A program made the position numbers and the translations under genes. From Paracoccus sp. (in: a-proteobacteria) (GTDB lineage Bacteria > Pseudomonadota > Alphaproteobacteria > Rhodobacterales > Rhodobacteraceae), in contig NZ_JAUVVF010000011.1 of NCBI RefSeq assembly GCF_030604785.1, forward strand, positions 1 through 64,000: a DNA stretch of 64,000 nucleotides. The letters are read 5' to 3'. How positions within the stretch are numbered: the stretch's first letter is position 1; every line of letters begins with the position of its first letter. The notes below the pieces were generated by a model, which searched no databases, had not been told where the DNA came from, and was given only the letters and a program-made list of their open reading frames with translations. Shown piece after piece: positions 33,697 to 43,143 of this stretch.

Positions 33697-35565
33697 ATGC
33701 GCCAGAAATCCCCGACCGCCGCCCTTCTGTCCGTGATGCTTGGCCTTGCCGTCACCGGCCCCGGCCTTGCGCAGCAGGACGACGAGGTGACGCGCGCGCA
33801 TGGAATCGCCATCTTCGACGAATTGCGCCTGCCGCCCGATTTCACGCATCTGTCTTATGTGAACCCGGATGCGCCCAAGGGCGGCGAGATGTCGCAGGCG
33901 ATCCCGAACGCGACGGGCTTCGACAATTACAATCCCTTCACCTTTCGCGGGCGGGCGGCGGCCCTGTCCTCGATCATGCTGGAATCCATCCTCACCGGCA
34001 CCGCCGACGAGATCGGCGCCGCCTATTGCCTGCTGTGCGAAAGCCTCGAATATCCCGAAAGCCGCGACTGGGTGATCTTCAACCTGCGCCCCGAGGCGCG
34101 TTTCAGCGACGGCACGCCCCTGACAGCCCATGACGTGCTGTTCAGCTACGAGACGCTGCGCGACCAGGGCCTGTCCAGCTTTCGCATGGTGCTGGCCCAG
34201 CAGGTCGCCGGCGCCGAGGTGCTGGACGATCACCGCATCCGCTTCGACTTCACCCCCGACTTTCCGCGCCGCGACCTGATCCAGTCGGTCGGCGGCCTGC
34301 CGGTCTTCAGCCGCGCCGATTTCGAGGCCAATGACCGCAATCTGGAACAGCCCTCGCAGGTGCCCTTCGTCGGATCCGGGCCGTACCGGTTCGACCGCGC
34401 CGACACGAACCGCTTCGTCGCCTATCGCCGCGATCCCGATTACTGGGGCGCCGATCTGCCGATCAATCGCGGAAGGCACAATTTCGACGTGATCCGCTAT
34501 GAGTATTTCTCGGATTACGACGCCGCTTTCGAGGCGTTCAAGGCCGGCGTCTACCATTTCCGGCGCGAGGTCAGCAGCCGCAGCTGGGCAACGGGCTACG
34601 ATTTCCCCGCGATCAACAATGGCTGGGTCCTGCAGGAGACGCTGCCCGACGGAACGGTCGCCTCGGGTCAGGCCTGGGTGCTGAACCTGCGCCGCCCGAA
34701 CTGGCAGGACCCGCGCGTTCGGCAGGCGATCGGGCTGATGTTCAACTTCGAATGGTCGAACCAGGCGCTGTTCTTCGGCCTTTACGAGCGGGTCGAGAGC
34801 TTCTGGGACAACAGCGATCTCAAGGCGATGGGCGCCCCCTCGCAGGCTGAACTGGCCCTCTTGGAGCCTCTGGCGGGCGATCTGCCCGAGGGGATCCTGA
34901 CCGAGGATGCCGTGACCGCCCCCGTCAGCGGCGAACGCCAGCTTGACCGCGGCAATCTGCGCCGCGCGGCAGCCCTGCTGGACGAGGCGGGCTGGACGAC
35001 CGGCGCCGACGGGATGCGCCGCAACGAGGCCGGGCAGGTCCTGCGGCTCGAGATCCTGAACGACAGCCAGACCTTCGACCGCGTGATCAACCCCTTCGTC
35101 GAGAACCTGCGTGCCCTGGGCATCGACGCCCGCAACAGCCGTGTGGACAATGCCGAATACGAGAACCGCAAGCGCAGTTTCGATTTCGACATGATCGGCG
35201 GGCATCTGGGCCAGTCGGAAATTCCCGGCTCGGGGTTGCAGCAATATTTCGGCTCGGCCGCAGTGGGCGACGCCTTCAACGTGGCGGGCGTGGCCAATCC
35301 CGCCATCGACCGCCTGATCGCCCATGTCGAGGCCGCTTCGACCCGCGAGGAGCTTGTTCCCGCTGTCCATGCGCTGGACCGCGCGCTGCGCAGCCTGCAT
35401 TTCTGGGTGCCGCAATGGTTCAACCCGAACCATCTGGTCGCCTATTACGATCTGTATGGCAGGCCCGCCGAATTGCCGCCCTATGCGCTTGGCGAGATGG
35501 ATTTCTGGTGGTTCGACGAGACCAAGGCCCAGGCGCTGCGCGCGGCGGGGGCGATCCGGCGCTAG
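33697..35565 (+). CDS. yejA: Extracytoplasmic peptide-binding protein, family 5 (YejA-like)
   Basis: A 622-residue binding protein from the ATG giving MRQKSPTAAL, with CAGGAG six bases ahead; the 768-residue ORF is an unsupported extension through cycM. A signal peptide (LLSVMLGLAVTGPGLAQQ) is followed by the family-5 pattern LSYVNPDAPKGGEMSQAIPNATGFDNYNPFTFRG, WVIFNLRPEARFSDGTPLTAHDVLFSYETL, VPFVGSGPYRF and IGLMFNFEWSN. The HLSYVNPDAPKGG and FDNYNPF motifs are typical of YejA, whose transporter takes up oligopeptides such as microcin C in E. coli. The permeases and ATPase follow. Confidence 0.92.
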   Translation: MRQKSPTAALLSVMLGLAVTGPGLAQQDDEVTRAHGIAIFDELRLPPDFTHLSYVNPDAPKGGEMSQAIPNATGFDNYNPFTFRGRAAALSSIMLESILTGTADEIGAAYCLLCESLEYPESRDWVIFNLRPEARFSDGTPLTAHDVLFSYETLRDQGLSSFRMVLAQQVAGAEVLDDHRIRFDFTPDFPRRDLIQSVGGLPVFSRADFEANDRNLEQPSQVPFVGSGPYRFDRADTNRFVAYRRDPDYWGADLPINRGRHNFDVIRYEYFSDYDAAFEAFKAGVYHFRREVSSRSWATGYDFPAINNGWVLQETLPDGTVASGQAWVLNLRRPNWQDPRVRQAIGLMFNFEWSNQALFFGLYERVESFWDNSDLKAMGAPSQAELALLEPLAGDLPEGILTEDAVTAPVSGERQLDRGNLRRAAALLDEAGWTTGADGMRRNEAGQVLRLEILNDSQTFDRVINPFVENLRALGIDARNSRVDNAEYENRKRSFDFDMIGGHLGQSEIPGSGLQQYFGSAAVGDAFNVAGVANPAIDRLIAHVEAASTREELVPAVHALDRALRSLHFWVPQWFNPNHLVAYYDLYGRPAELPPYALGEMDFWWFDETKAQALRAAGAIRR

Positions 35566-35660
35566 GGCAATGCGCTTGATTTCCGGGGACGGAAGACCGA
35601 CAAGGCGGATCAACCAGACGACCCGCCAAGGGGTCGCGGCCTGAAAAGGGGCAGGGAAAG

Positions 35661-36737
35661 ATGGGCGCCTATATCCTGCGGCGTTTGCTGCTGATCATCC
35701 CGACCTTGTTCGGGATCATGCTGGTCAACTTCACGCTGACCCAGTTCGTGCCGGGCGGCCCGATCGAACAGATCGCCGCCCAGATCCAGGGCGAGGGCGA
35801 CGTCTTCCGCAACATCTCGGGCGGGGGCGCCGAGGCGGGCCAGCAGGCGCCCTCGGGCTACGAGGGCGCGCGGGGCCTTCCGCCCGAATTCATCGCCCAG
35901 CTGGAACGCGAATTCGGTTTCGACAAGCCGCCGGTCGAACGCTTCTTCCAGATGCTGTGGAACTACCTGCGCTTTGATTTCGGCACGTCCTGGTTCCGGT
36001 CGATCAGCGTCGTGGATCTGGTGGTCGAGAAGATGCCCGTCTCGATCACGCTTGGCCTCTGGTCCACGCTGATCGCCTATATCATCTCGATCCCGCTCGG
36101 CATCCGCAAGGCGGTGCGCGACGGCACGCGGTTCGACACCTGGACCTCGGGCATCATCATCATGGCCTATGCGATCCCGGCCTTCCTGTTCGCGGTGCTG
36201 CTGATGGTGCTGTTCGCGGGCGGCAGCTACTGGCAGATCTTTCCCCTGCGCGGCCTGACCAGCGAGAATTTCGCCGACCTCACGCTCTGGGGCAAGATCA
36301 AGGATTACGCTTGGCACGCCACGCTGCCCGTCGCCGCCGCCACGATCAGCAGCTTCGCGACGCTGACGCTGCTGACCAAGAACAGCTTTCTGGACGAGAT
36401 CAACAAGCAGTATGTCATCACCGCCCGCGCCAAGGGTCTGACCGAGGGCCGCGTGCTCTACGGCCACGTCTTCCGCAACGCGATGCTGATCGTGATTGCG
36501 GGCTTTCCGGCCATGTTTCTGGGCGTCTTCTTCGGTTCGTCGATCCTGATCGAGACGATCTTCTCGCTGGACGGTCTGGGACGCTTGGGCTTCGAGGCCG
36601 CCGTGCAGCGCGATTATCCGGTGATCTTCGGCACGCTCTATGTCTTTGGCCTGATGAGCCTTGTCGTCGGCATCCTGTCCGACCTGATGTATGTCTTCGT
36701 CGATCCCCGCATCGACTTTGAGAAGAGGGCGGGCTGA
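35661..36737 (+). CDS. yejB: Peptide ABC transporter permease (YejB-like)
   Basis: A 358-residue inner-membrane permease of the DppB/OppB family. It begins [37 protein letters not shown] and has a long periplasmic insert before the transmembrane core, as YejB does. The cytoplasmic EAA loop is [32 protein letters not shown], and the end is the standard [16 protein letters not shown]. The start of yejE overlaps its stop codon. Confidence 0.93.
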   Translation: MGAYILRRLLLIIPTLFGIMLVNFTLTQFVPGGPIEQIAAQIQGEGDVFRNISGGGAEAGQQAPSGYEGARGLPPEFIAQLEREFGFDKPPVERFFQMLWNYLRFDFGTSWFRSISVVDLVVEKMPVSITLGLWSTLIAYIISIPLGIRKAVRDGTRFDTWTSGIIIMAYAIPAFLFAVLLMVLFAGGSYWQIFPLRGLTSENFADLTLWGKIKDYAWHATLPVAAATISSFATLTLLTKNSFLDEINKQYVITARAKGLTEGRVLYGHVFRNAMLIVIAGFPAMFLGVFFGSSILIETIFSLDGLGRLGFEAAVQRDYPVIFGTLYVFGLMSLVVGILSDLMYVFVDPRIDFEKRAG

Positions 36738-37840
36738 TGGCCATGTCCGAACTGAACCGCCGCCGCTGGCGCAATTTCCGCAACAACGGGCGGGCCTTCT
36801 GGTCGCTGGTGATCTTCTCGGTCCTGTTCGTGGTGGCGATGCTGGCCGAGATCGTGGCCAATGACAAACCAATCGTCGTGCGCTTCCAAGGCGAGCTTTA
36901 CTGGCCCGCCTACCAGTTCTACCCCGAGACCGCCTTCGGCGGCGATTTCGGCACCGAGGCCGTCTATCGCGAGGCCGAGGTCCAGTGCCTCATCGTCTCG
37001 GGCGGGCGCGAGGATTGCTGGGACGACCCCGAGGGCTTCATGGCCGATGTCCGCGCGGGCCTGACCGATGTGCCCGCGGCCGAGCAGGGCTGGATGATTT
37101 GGCCGCCGATCCCCTATCACTACCGCACGATCAACAATGTCGGCACCGCGCCAAGCGCGCCGGATGCGAACCACTGGCTGGGCACGGATGACACCGCGCG
37201 CGACGTGACGGCGCGGGTGATCTACGGGTTCCGGACCTCGATCCTGTTCACTCTGATCGTGACGGTCATCGCCTCGACCATCGGCATCGCGGCCGGGGCG
37301 ATCCAGGGATATTTCGGCGGGCGGACCGATCTGGTCTTTCAGCGCATCCTGGAAATCTGGGCCTCGACGCCGGGTCTTTACGTCATCATCATCCTGTTCG
37401 CGATCCTCGGGCGAAGTTTCTGGCTGCTGGTCTTCGTGACGATCCTCTTCGGCTGGCCCGCGCTGGTCGGCGTCGTCCGGGCCGAGTTCCTGCGGGCGCG
37501 CAACTTCGAATATGTCCGCGCCGCCCGCGCGCTGGGGGTCAGCGACCGCAAGATCATGTTCCGCCACATCCTGCCCAACGCGATGGTCGCCACCTTGACC
37601 ATGCTGCCCTTCGTCGTGACCGGCACGATCAGCGGGCTGGCGGCGCTGGACTACCTGGGCTACGGGCTGCCCGCAGGCTCGGCCTCGCTTGGCGAGATGG
37701 CGCTGCAGGCCAAGCAGAACCTGCAGGCGCCCTGGCTGGCCTTCACGGCCTTCTTCACCTTTGCTATCATGCTGTCGCTGCTGGTCTTCATCTTCGAGGG
37801 CATCCGCGACGCGTTCGATCCGCGAAAGACCTTCCGATGA
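36737..37840 (+). CDS. yejE: Peptide ABC transporter permease (YejE-like)
   Basis: A 367-residue DppC/OppC-type permease. It starts LNRRRWRNFRNNGRAFWSLVIFSVLF, carries the YejE-specific periplasmic insert (LYWPAYQFYPETAFGGDFGTEAVYREAEVQCLI and IPYHYRTINNVGTAPSAPDANHWLGTDD), and has the EAA loop FEYVRAARALGVSDRKIMFRHILPNA. It ends in the DAFDPRKTF tail usual for the family. Both ends overlap neighbouring genes, so yejB-E-F are translated together. Confidence 0.94.
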   Translation: MAMSELNRRRWRNFRNNGRAFWSLVIFSVLFVVAMLAEIVANDKPIVVRFQGELYWPAYQFYPETAFGGDFGTEAVYREAEVQCLIVSGGREDCWDDPEGFMADVRAGLTDVPAAEQGWMIWPPIPYHYRTINNVGTAPSAPDANHWLGTDDTARDVTARVIYGFRTSILFTLIVTVIASTIGIAAGAIQGYFGGRTDLVFQRILEIWASTPGLYVIIILFAILGRSFWLLVFVTILFGWPALVGVVRAEFLRARNFEYVRAARALGVSDRKIMFRHILPNAMVATLTMLPFVVTGTISGLAALDYLGYGLPAGSASLGEMALQAKQNLQAPWLAFTAFFTFAIMLSLLVFIFEGIRDAFDPRKTFR

Positions 37841-39561
37841 GCCAGCCGCCCCTCCGCCCGCATCCGGTTCCGGGCGCGCCCGCGGGCGCCCCCCTGCCGC
37901 TTGAGGAACGCCATGGCGGCACGATCCCCGGCGCACCCCGGACCGAGGCAAGGCCCGCCCCCGCTTCGGATGCGGTCCTGTCGGTCAGCGATCTTCGCAT
38001 CGGCTTTCGATCCGAGGGCCGCGTCCATCAGGCCGTGCGCGGCGTCAGTTTCCAGATCGCGCGGGGCGAGACCGTCGCCATCGTGGGCGAATCCGGGTCG
38101 GGCAAGTCGGTGACGGCGCTGTCGACCGTGCAGCTTCTGGGCGCCTCGGCGCTGGTCGAGGGATCGGTGAAATATGCGGGCCGCGAATTGGTGGGCGCGC
38201 CGGAAAAGCTGCTGCGCCAGATCAGGGGCAATGACATTAGCTTTATCTTCCAAGAGCCGATGACCTCGCTCAACCCGCTGCACACGCTGGAAAAGCAGCT
38301 GGCCGAAAGCCTGGCCCTGCATCAGGGCCTGACCGGTGCTGCGGCGCGGGCGCGGATCGTCGAGCTTTTGACCCGCGTGGGCATCCGCGACCCGGAAAGC
38401 CGGCTGGCCGATTATCCGCACCAATTGTCTGGCGGGCAGCGCCAGCGGGTGATGATCGCCATGGCCCTGGCCAACGGCCCCGAATTGCTGATCGCGGACG
38501 AGCCCACGACCGCGCTGGACGTGACCATTCAGGCGCAGATCCTTGACCTTCTGGCGGAACTCAAGGCGGCCGAGGGGCTGTCTATGCTGTTCATCAGCCA
38601 TGATCTGGGCATCGTGCGCCGCATCGCCGACCGGGTCTGCGTGATGAAGGACGGCGAGATCGTCGAGCAGGGCCCGGTCGAGGCGATCTTTGCCGATCCG
38701 CAGCACCCCTACACGCAGAAGCTGCTGGCCGCCGCGCCTCAGGGCCTGGCCGAACCGATCCCCGCAGACGCGCCGGTTCTGGTCGAGACGCGCGATCTGC
38801 GGGTCTGGTTTCCGATCCAGCGGGGGCTTCTGCGCCGCACGGTCGGGCATGTGAAGGCCGTGAACGCCGCCAGCCTGACCCTGCGCGCGGGCGAGACGCT
38901 TGGCATCGTGGGCGAATCGGGCAGCGGCAAGACCACGCTGGCACTGGCGGTGATGCGGCTGATCGAAAGCCAGGGGCCGATCCTGTATATGGGGCAGGAC
39001 ATTTCGCGATGGGGCGGCAAGCAGTTGCGCCGCCTGCGCCGCGACATGCAGATCGTCTTTCAGGACCCCTATGGCAGCCTGTCGCCCCGCATGACGGTCG
39101 AACAGATCATCGCCGAGGGCCTGGGCGTCCACGGGGTCGAGCCGGGCCGTGACCGCCGCCAGATGGTGGCCGAGATCATGGCCGAGGTGGGGCTGAACCC
39201 CGATCTGATGCACCGCTATCCGCATGAATTCAGCGGCGGCCAGCGCCAGCGCATCGCCATTGCCCGCGCGATGATCCTGCGCCCCAAGGTCGTGGTGCTG
39301 GACGAGCCGACCAGCGCGCTGGACATGACGGTGCAGGTCCAGATCGTGCAGCTTCTGCGCGGGCTTCAGCGCAAATACGGGCTGGCCTTTCTGTTCATCA
39401 GCCACGATCTGCGCGTGGTGCGCGCCATGTCGCACAAGATCATGGTCATGCGCGCCGGCGATGTGGTCGAGCAGGGCGACACCGCGCAGATCTACGATTC
39501 CCCGCGCGAGGATTACACCCGCGCGCTTCTGGCCGCCGCCTTTCCCGTCGCGGCGGAATGA
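37837..39561 (+). CDS. yejF: Peptide ABC transporter ATPase with two ABC domains (YejF-like)
   Basis: A 574-residue tandem ATPase. Domain 1: Walker [14 protein letters not shown], signature [15 protein letters not shown], Walker [15 protein letters not shown]. Domain 2: Walker [14 protein letters not shown], signature [15 protein letters not shown], Walker [15 protein letters not shown]. About 45 residues of proline- and alanine-rich leader ([17 protein letters not shown]) precede the first domain, so a later start is possible. The first ATG overlaps the yejE stop, which favours the longer form. It drives uptake with YejABE. Confidence 0.93.
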   Translation: MSQPPLRPHPVPGAPAGAPLPLEERHGGTIPGAPRTEARPAPASDAVLSVSDLRIGFRSEGRVHQAVRGVSFQIARGETVAIVGESGSGKSVTALSTVQLLGASALVEGSVKYAGRELVGAPEKLLRQIRGNDISFIFQEPMTSLNPLHTLEKQLAESLALHQGLTGAAARARIVELLTRVGIRDPESRLADYPHQLSGGQRQRVMIAMALANGPELLIADEPTTALDVTIQAQILDLLAELKAAEGLSMLFISHDLGIVRRIADRVCVMKDGEIVEQGPVEAIFADPQHPYTQKLLAAAPQGLAEPIPADAPVLVETRDLRVWFPIQRGLLRRTVGHVKAVNAASLTLRAGETLGIVGESGSGKTTLALAVMRLIESQGPILYMGQDISRWGGKQLRRLRRDMQIVFQDPYGSLSPRMTVEQIIAEGLGVHGVEPGRDRRQMVAEIMAEVGLNPDLMHRYPHEFSGGQRQRIAIARAMILRPKVVVLDEPTSALDMTVQVQIVQLLRGLQRKYGLAFLFISHDLRVVRAMSHKIMVMRAGDVVEQGDTAQIYDSPREDYTRALLAAAFPVAAE

Positions 39562-40781
39562 GGATCCTTTTCGTTCACCAGAACTTTCCCGGCCAGTTCC
39601 CGCATCTGGCACCGGCCCTGGCCGCGCGCGGCCACGAGGTTCTGGCGCTGACGGATGAGAAGAACCAGCGCCCCAGCCCCGTCACGACCCTGCGCTACAA
39701 GGCGCCCGAGCCCGTGGCCGGGGCCAGCGCGCTTGGCCGGACCTATTCCGACTATGCCGAACGCGGTCTGATGGCGGCGCGGGGGGCGCGGGCGCTGCGC
39801 GACCGGCACGGTTTCTCGCCCGACATCATCATCGGCCATCCCGGATGGGGCGAGACGCTGTTTTTGCGCGAGATCTGGCCCGAGGCGCGCCTGCTGCTCT
39901 ATGCCGAGCTGATGTATCGCACCCGCGGCCATGACGTGGGCTTCGACCCCGAGATCAGCCCCGACCGCGACGAGACGCGGTTCCTGACGGTCGCGCGTTC
40001 GGCCCATCTGGTGCAGGCGATGGTGCAGGCCGATGCCGCCATTGCGCCGACCCGCTATCAGGCCGACAGCTTTCCGCCCGAATTGCGCGGCAAGATCACC
40101 GTGATCCACGACGGGATCGACACCGACCGTGTGCGGCCCGATCCGCAGGCCAGCCTGACCCTGCCCTCGGGGGTCTTGCTGCGGGCGGGCGACGAGGTGC
40201 TCACTTACGTCTCGCGTTCGCTGGAACCCTATCGCGGCTTTCACGCCTTCATGCGGGCCTTGCCAGAGGTGATGGCCGCCCGGCCCGGCGCGCAGGTGGT
40301 GATCGTGGGCGGGGACGGGGTCAGCTACGGGGCGGCCCCGGCCGAGGCGTCCAGCTGGAAGGCCATGCTGCTGGCCGAGCTGCAGGGCAGGCTGGACCTC
40401 TCGCGCCTGCATTTCCTGGGCCGGGTGCCCTATGGCGACTACCTGTCGCTGCTGCAGGTGGCGCGGGTCCATTGCTACCTGACCTATCCCTTCGTCCTGT
40501 CGTGGTCGCTGACCGAGGCGATGGCGGCGGGCGCCTATGTCGTGGCTTCGGATACCCAACCTGTCCGCGAACTGATCCGCGACGGCGAAAACGGGCATCT
40601 GGCGGGATTTTTCGACCGCGAAGGACTGTCGGCGGCGCTGGTCCGGGGCCTTGCGGGCGACCCTCGGGCCGAAAGCCTGCGCGAGGCCGCGCGCCGCACG
40701 ATTCTTGATGGCTATGACCTGCGCGCCCATAGCCTGCCGCGCCAGATTGCCTGGGTGGAAAGCGGCGGGACGATGCGCTAA
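39558..40781 (+). CDS. GT4-family glycosyltransferase
   Basis: A 407-residue glycosyltransferase of the GT-B fold. The N-terminal domain opens [28 protein letters not shown] and has PDIIIGHPGWGETLFLREIWPEARLLLYAELMYR. The C-terminal domain has TVIHDGIDTDRVRPD, LTYVSRSLEPYRGFHAFMRALP, VVIVGGDGVSYG, FLGRVPYGDYLSLLQVARVHCYLTYPFVLSWSLTEAMAAG (the E-x7-E region) and DGENGHLAGFFD. The sugar and acceptor are unknown. Its ATG overlaps the yejF stop, an odd partnership because peptide uptake and glycosyl transfer have no obvious link. Confidence 0.9.
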   Translation: MRILFVHQNFPGQFPHLAPALAARGHEVLALTDEKNQRPSPVTTLRYKAPEPVAGASALGRTYSDYAERGLMAARGARALRDRHGFSPDIIIGHPGWGETLFLREIWPEARLLLYAELMYRTRGHDVGFDPEISPDRDETRFLTVARSAHLVQAMVQADAAIAPTRYQADSFPPELRGKITVIHDGIDTDRVRPDPQASLTLPSGVLLRAGDEVLTYVSRSLEPYRGFHAFMRALPEVMAARPGAQVVIVGGDGVSYGAAPAEASSWKAMLLAELQGRLDLSRLHFLGRVPYGDYLSLLQVARVHCYLTYPFVLSWSLTEAMAAGAYVVASDTQPVRELIRDGENGHLAGFFDREGLSAALVRGLAGDPRAESLREAARRTILDGYDLRAHSLPRQIAWVESGGTMR

Positions 40782-40811
40782 GCCTGCCCGACCTGACGCA
40801 AGAGGCCCCAG

Positions 40812-42284
40812 ATGGTGCAGATCCGCCTGACGAATACCCGCACGCGCCGGAAAGAGGATTTCCAGCCGATCGACCCGACCAATCTGCGCCTCTATCTCTG
40901 TGGGCCGACCGTCTATGACCGCGCCCATCTGGGCAATGCGCGGCCCGTGCTGGTCTTCGACGTGCTGGTACGGCTGCTGCATCACGTCTATGGCCGCGAA
41001 GCCGTGACCTATGTGCGCAACTTCACCGACGTGGATGACAAGATCAACGCCGAGGCGCAGCGCCGCAAGGCCGCGGGCTCGGCCCTGTCGCTGGAGGCGC
41101 TGGTGGCCGAGCGTTCGGACGAGACCATCGCCTGGTATCACGCCGACATGGACGCGCTTGGCGCCATGCGCCCCCATATCCGGGGCGAGGTGACGCCCGT
41201 GGCAGAGCCTCGCGCCACCGCCTATATCGCGCAGATGATCCAGATGAACCTGGACCTGATCGCGCGCGGCCATGCCTACGAGGCCGAGGGGCATGTGCTG
41301 TTCGACGTGCGGTCCTTTCCCGATTACGGCAAGCTGTCGGGTCGTTCGGTCGATGACATGATCGCGGGTGCGCGGGTCGAGGTCGCGCCCTTCAAGCGCG
41401 ACCCGATGGATTTCGTGCTGTGGAAGCCCTCGGATGACGAATTGCCGGGCTGGGACAGCCCTTGGGGGCGGGGACGTCCGGGCTGGCATATCGAATGCTC
41501 GGCCATGTCGGCGGCGCTGCTGGGGCCGTCCTTCGACATCCATGGCGGGGGCATCGACCTGCAATTCCCCCATCACGAAAACGAGATCGCGCAGAGCTGC
41601 TGCGCCCATCCCGCCGAGGGGTTCGCCCGCTACTGGCTGCACAACGAGATGTTGCAGGTCGAGGGCAAGAAGATGTCCAAGTCGCTTGGCAACTTCTTCA
41701 CCGTCCGCGACCTGCTGGATCGCGGCGTGCCGGGCGAGGTGATCCGCTTCGTGATGCTGTCCACGCATTACCGCAAGCCGATGGACTGGACCGAAGCGAA
41801 GGCCGCCGAGGCCGAAGCCGTGCTTCGGCGGTGGCGAGGGCTTGTTGCGGGCATCGAACCCGCAACAAGCCCGGCGCCCGCGCTGGTCGAGGCGCTTGCC
41901 GACGACCTGAACACGGCGGGCGCCTTTGCGGTGTTGCACGATCTGGCGGCGCGCGGCGATGCGGCGGGGCTGCTGGCCTCGGCGCGGATGCTGGGGCTGC
42001 TTCTGCCCGAGATGTCGGAGTGGTATGAGGACGCAAAGTCGACGGAATGGATTGCGGGTTCGCTGAGTGTCGAACCTCTCGTCCGTTTGCTTGTCCAGAA
42101 GCTGGCCGAGGCACGAAAAGCGAAGGATTTCGCAACTGCAGACGCAATCCGCGCAGACTTGACCGGTATCGGCATCACCCTGAGCTATGACCCCGATGGT
42201 GGCATCACCTACAAGCGCGAGCAGCAGGCCGACTTGTCCCAAGTCTCCGCTATCGCAGCGAAGCACGGCATTTCAGCGACATGA
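40812..42284 (+). CDS. cysS: Cysteinyl-tRNA synthetase
   Basis: A 490-residue class I aminoacyl-tRNA synthetase that charges tRNA-Cys. It shows [19 protein letters not shown] (the HIGH-type site with a zinc Cys), [53 protein letters not shown] (zinc and cysteine site), and [12 protein letters not shown] (KMSKS). The C-terminal DALR-like helical part is complete. Two oddities lie in the 3' third: a 14-bp perfect inverted repeat inside the frame (41838..41872) and a shift to A/T-ending codons, notably GCA for alanine, in the last 95 or so codons. The following gene overlaps by 4 bp. Confidence 0.97.
   Translation: MVQIRLTNTRTRRKEDFQPIDPTNLRLYLCGPTVYDRAHLGNARPVLVFDVLVRLLHHVYGREAVTYVRNFTDVDDKINAEAQRRKAAGSALSLEALVAERSDETIAWYHADMDALGAMRPHIRGEVTPVAEPRATAYIAQMIQMNLDLIARGHAYEAEGHVLFDVRSFPDYGKLSGRSVDDMIAGARVEVAPFKRDPMDFVLWKPSDDELPGWDSPWGRGRPGWHIECSAMSAALLGPSFDIHGGGIDLQFPHHENEIAQSCCAHPAEGFARYWLHNEMLQVEGKKMSKSLGNFFTVRDLLDRGVPGEVIRFVMLSTHYRKPMDWTEAKAAEAEAVLRRWRGLVAGIEPATSPAPALVEALADDLNTAGAFAVLHDLAARGDAAGLLASARMLGLLLPEMSEWYEDAKSTEWIAGSLSVEPLVRLLVQKLAEARKAKDFATADAIRADLTGIGITLSYDPDGGITYKREQQADLSQVSAIAAKHGISAT
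41838..41872. repeat. Perfect 14-bp inverted repeat within cysS
   Basis: GGGCTTGTTGCGGG and CCCGCAACAAGCCC enclose a 7-nt loop (CATCGAA), giving a very stable hairpin in coding sequence. The frame stays open, encoding roughly [15 protein letters not shown] in the linker before the C-terminal domain. No second copy was noticed in the window. Confidence 0.8.
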
Positions 42285-43051
42285 CCCTAGAAGCCTGCAC
42301 CGAGACGCTGCGCGAGCATGACCCCCTGCGCTTCGGCGCCGTTCTGGTGGCCGATCCGCAGGACCGGCCCGCCCTCGTCACGCTCTACGCGCTGAACCTC
42401 GAGATTGCGCGGGCGCCCTTTCAATCGGCCGAGCCGATGCTGGCCGAGATGCGGCTGCAATGGTGGGTGGATAGGCTGGCCGAGATGGGGCGCGGCACCG
42501 CGCCGCCCCTGCATGACGTTCTGACCCCGCTCTGGGAGATCTGGGGCGCCGATGCCGGCACGCTGGAGCCGCTGGCCGAGGCTCGTCGTCGCGATTGCGC
42601 GCGCGAACCCTTCGAGGGGCCGGCCGAGGTGATCGCCTATGTCGATGCCACGGCGGGCGGGCTGGTCTGGGCGGCTGCCTCGCGGCTGGGCGCGCCCGAC
42701 GGCGCGCGCGAGATCGTCGCGGCCCAGGCACGGGGCGCGGGGCTGGCCGCCTGGCTGCGCGCGTTGCCGCAGCTTCAGCCGATGGGCCTGGGCCTGGCCG
42801 ATCCGGACCCGGAGGATCTGGCCCTGCTGGCCGAGGCCGCCCGCGACGGGCTTCGCATAGCTGCCCGGATGCATCGCAAGCTGCCCAAGCGCACGGCAGC
42901 GGCGCTTTATCCCGGCCCCCGCGTGCCGCGCCTTCTGTCCGAAATCGCGGCAGGGCGCATCGACGCCTTCACCGAAGTTCCCGCCATTTCGGCCTTTCAG
43001 CGCCGGGCGTCGCTGGCCCGTCTGGCGGTGACAGGGCGCTGGTGGCGGTGA
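42281..43051 (+). CDS. Squalene/phytoene synthase-like protein (NDUFAF6-like)
   Basis: A 256-residue protein with the isoprenoid-synthase (head-to-head) fold. It shows [32 protein letters not shown], then [20 protein letters not shown] and the C-terminal [23 protein letters not shown]. The two Asp-rich DxxxD substrate motifs of true phytoene or squalene synthases are not visible, and the [10 protein letters not shown] segment resembles the mitochondrial complex I assembly factor NDUFAF6. No carotenoid or hopanoid gene is nearby. I infer a non-synthase role, possibly in respiratory complex I assembly, rather than prenyl transfer. It overlaps cysS by 4 bp. Confidence 0.78.
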   Translation: MTLEACTETLREHDPLRFGAVLVADPQDRPALVTLYALNLEIARAPFQSAEPMLAEMRLQWWVDRLAEMGRGTAPPLHDVLTPLWEIWGADAGTLEPLAEARRRDCAREPFEGPAEVIAYVDATAGGLVWAAASRLGAPDGAREIVAAQARGAGLAAWLRALPQLQPMGLGLADPDPEDLALLAEAARDGLRIAARMHRKLPKRTAAALYPGPRVPRLLSEIAAGRIDAFTEVPAISAFQRRASLARLAVTGRWWR

Positions 43052-43143
43052 GGCCTCGCAAAAAGGCTCTTTTCCTGCCGCCCGCGCTATGGAAGGAATT
43101 GGCGGACGGGGTCGCGCAGGCGGCCATGATGGCGGGGGAATAA
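43048..43143 (+). CDS. Possible 31-residue small protein linking two genes
   Basis: A GTG-started ORF reads [20 protein letters not shown] and then 11 more residues ending MMAGE. Its start overlaps the previous stop (GTGA) and its TAA overlaps the next ATG (TAATG), so ribosomes could pass through all three. It is basic at the N-terminus and has no recognisable domain. It may be a real micro-protein, a coupling device for the following permease, or chance. Confidence 0.35.
   Translation: MRPRKKALFLPPALWKELADGVAQAAMMAGE

Noticed and set aside
39513-42266. 917-aa ORF on the minus strand
   Set aside because: It lies opposite the glycosyltransferase and cysS genes, both of which have clear catalytic motifs; the ORF itself shows none.
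42281-43051. Phytoene or squalene synthase of a carotenoid or hopanoid pathway
   Set aside because: No Asp-rich substrate motifs are visible and no crt, hpn or isoprenoid genes lie nearby.
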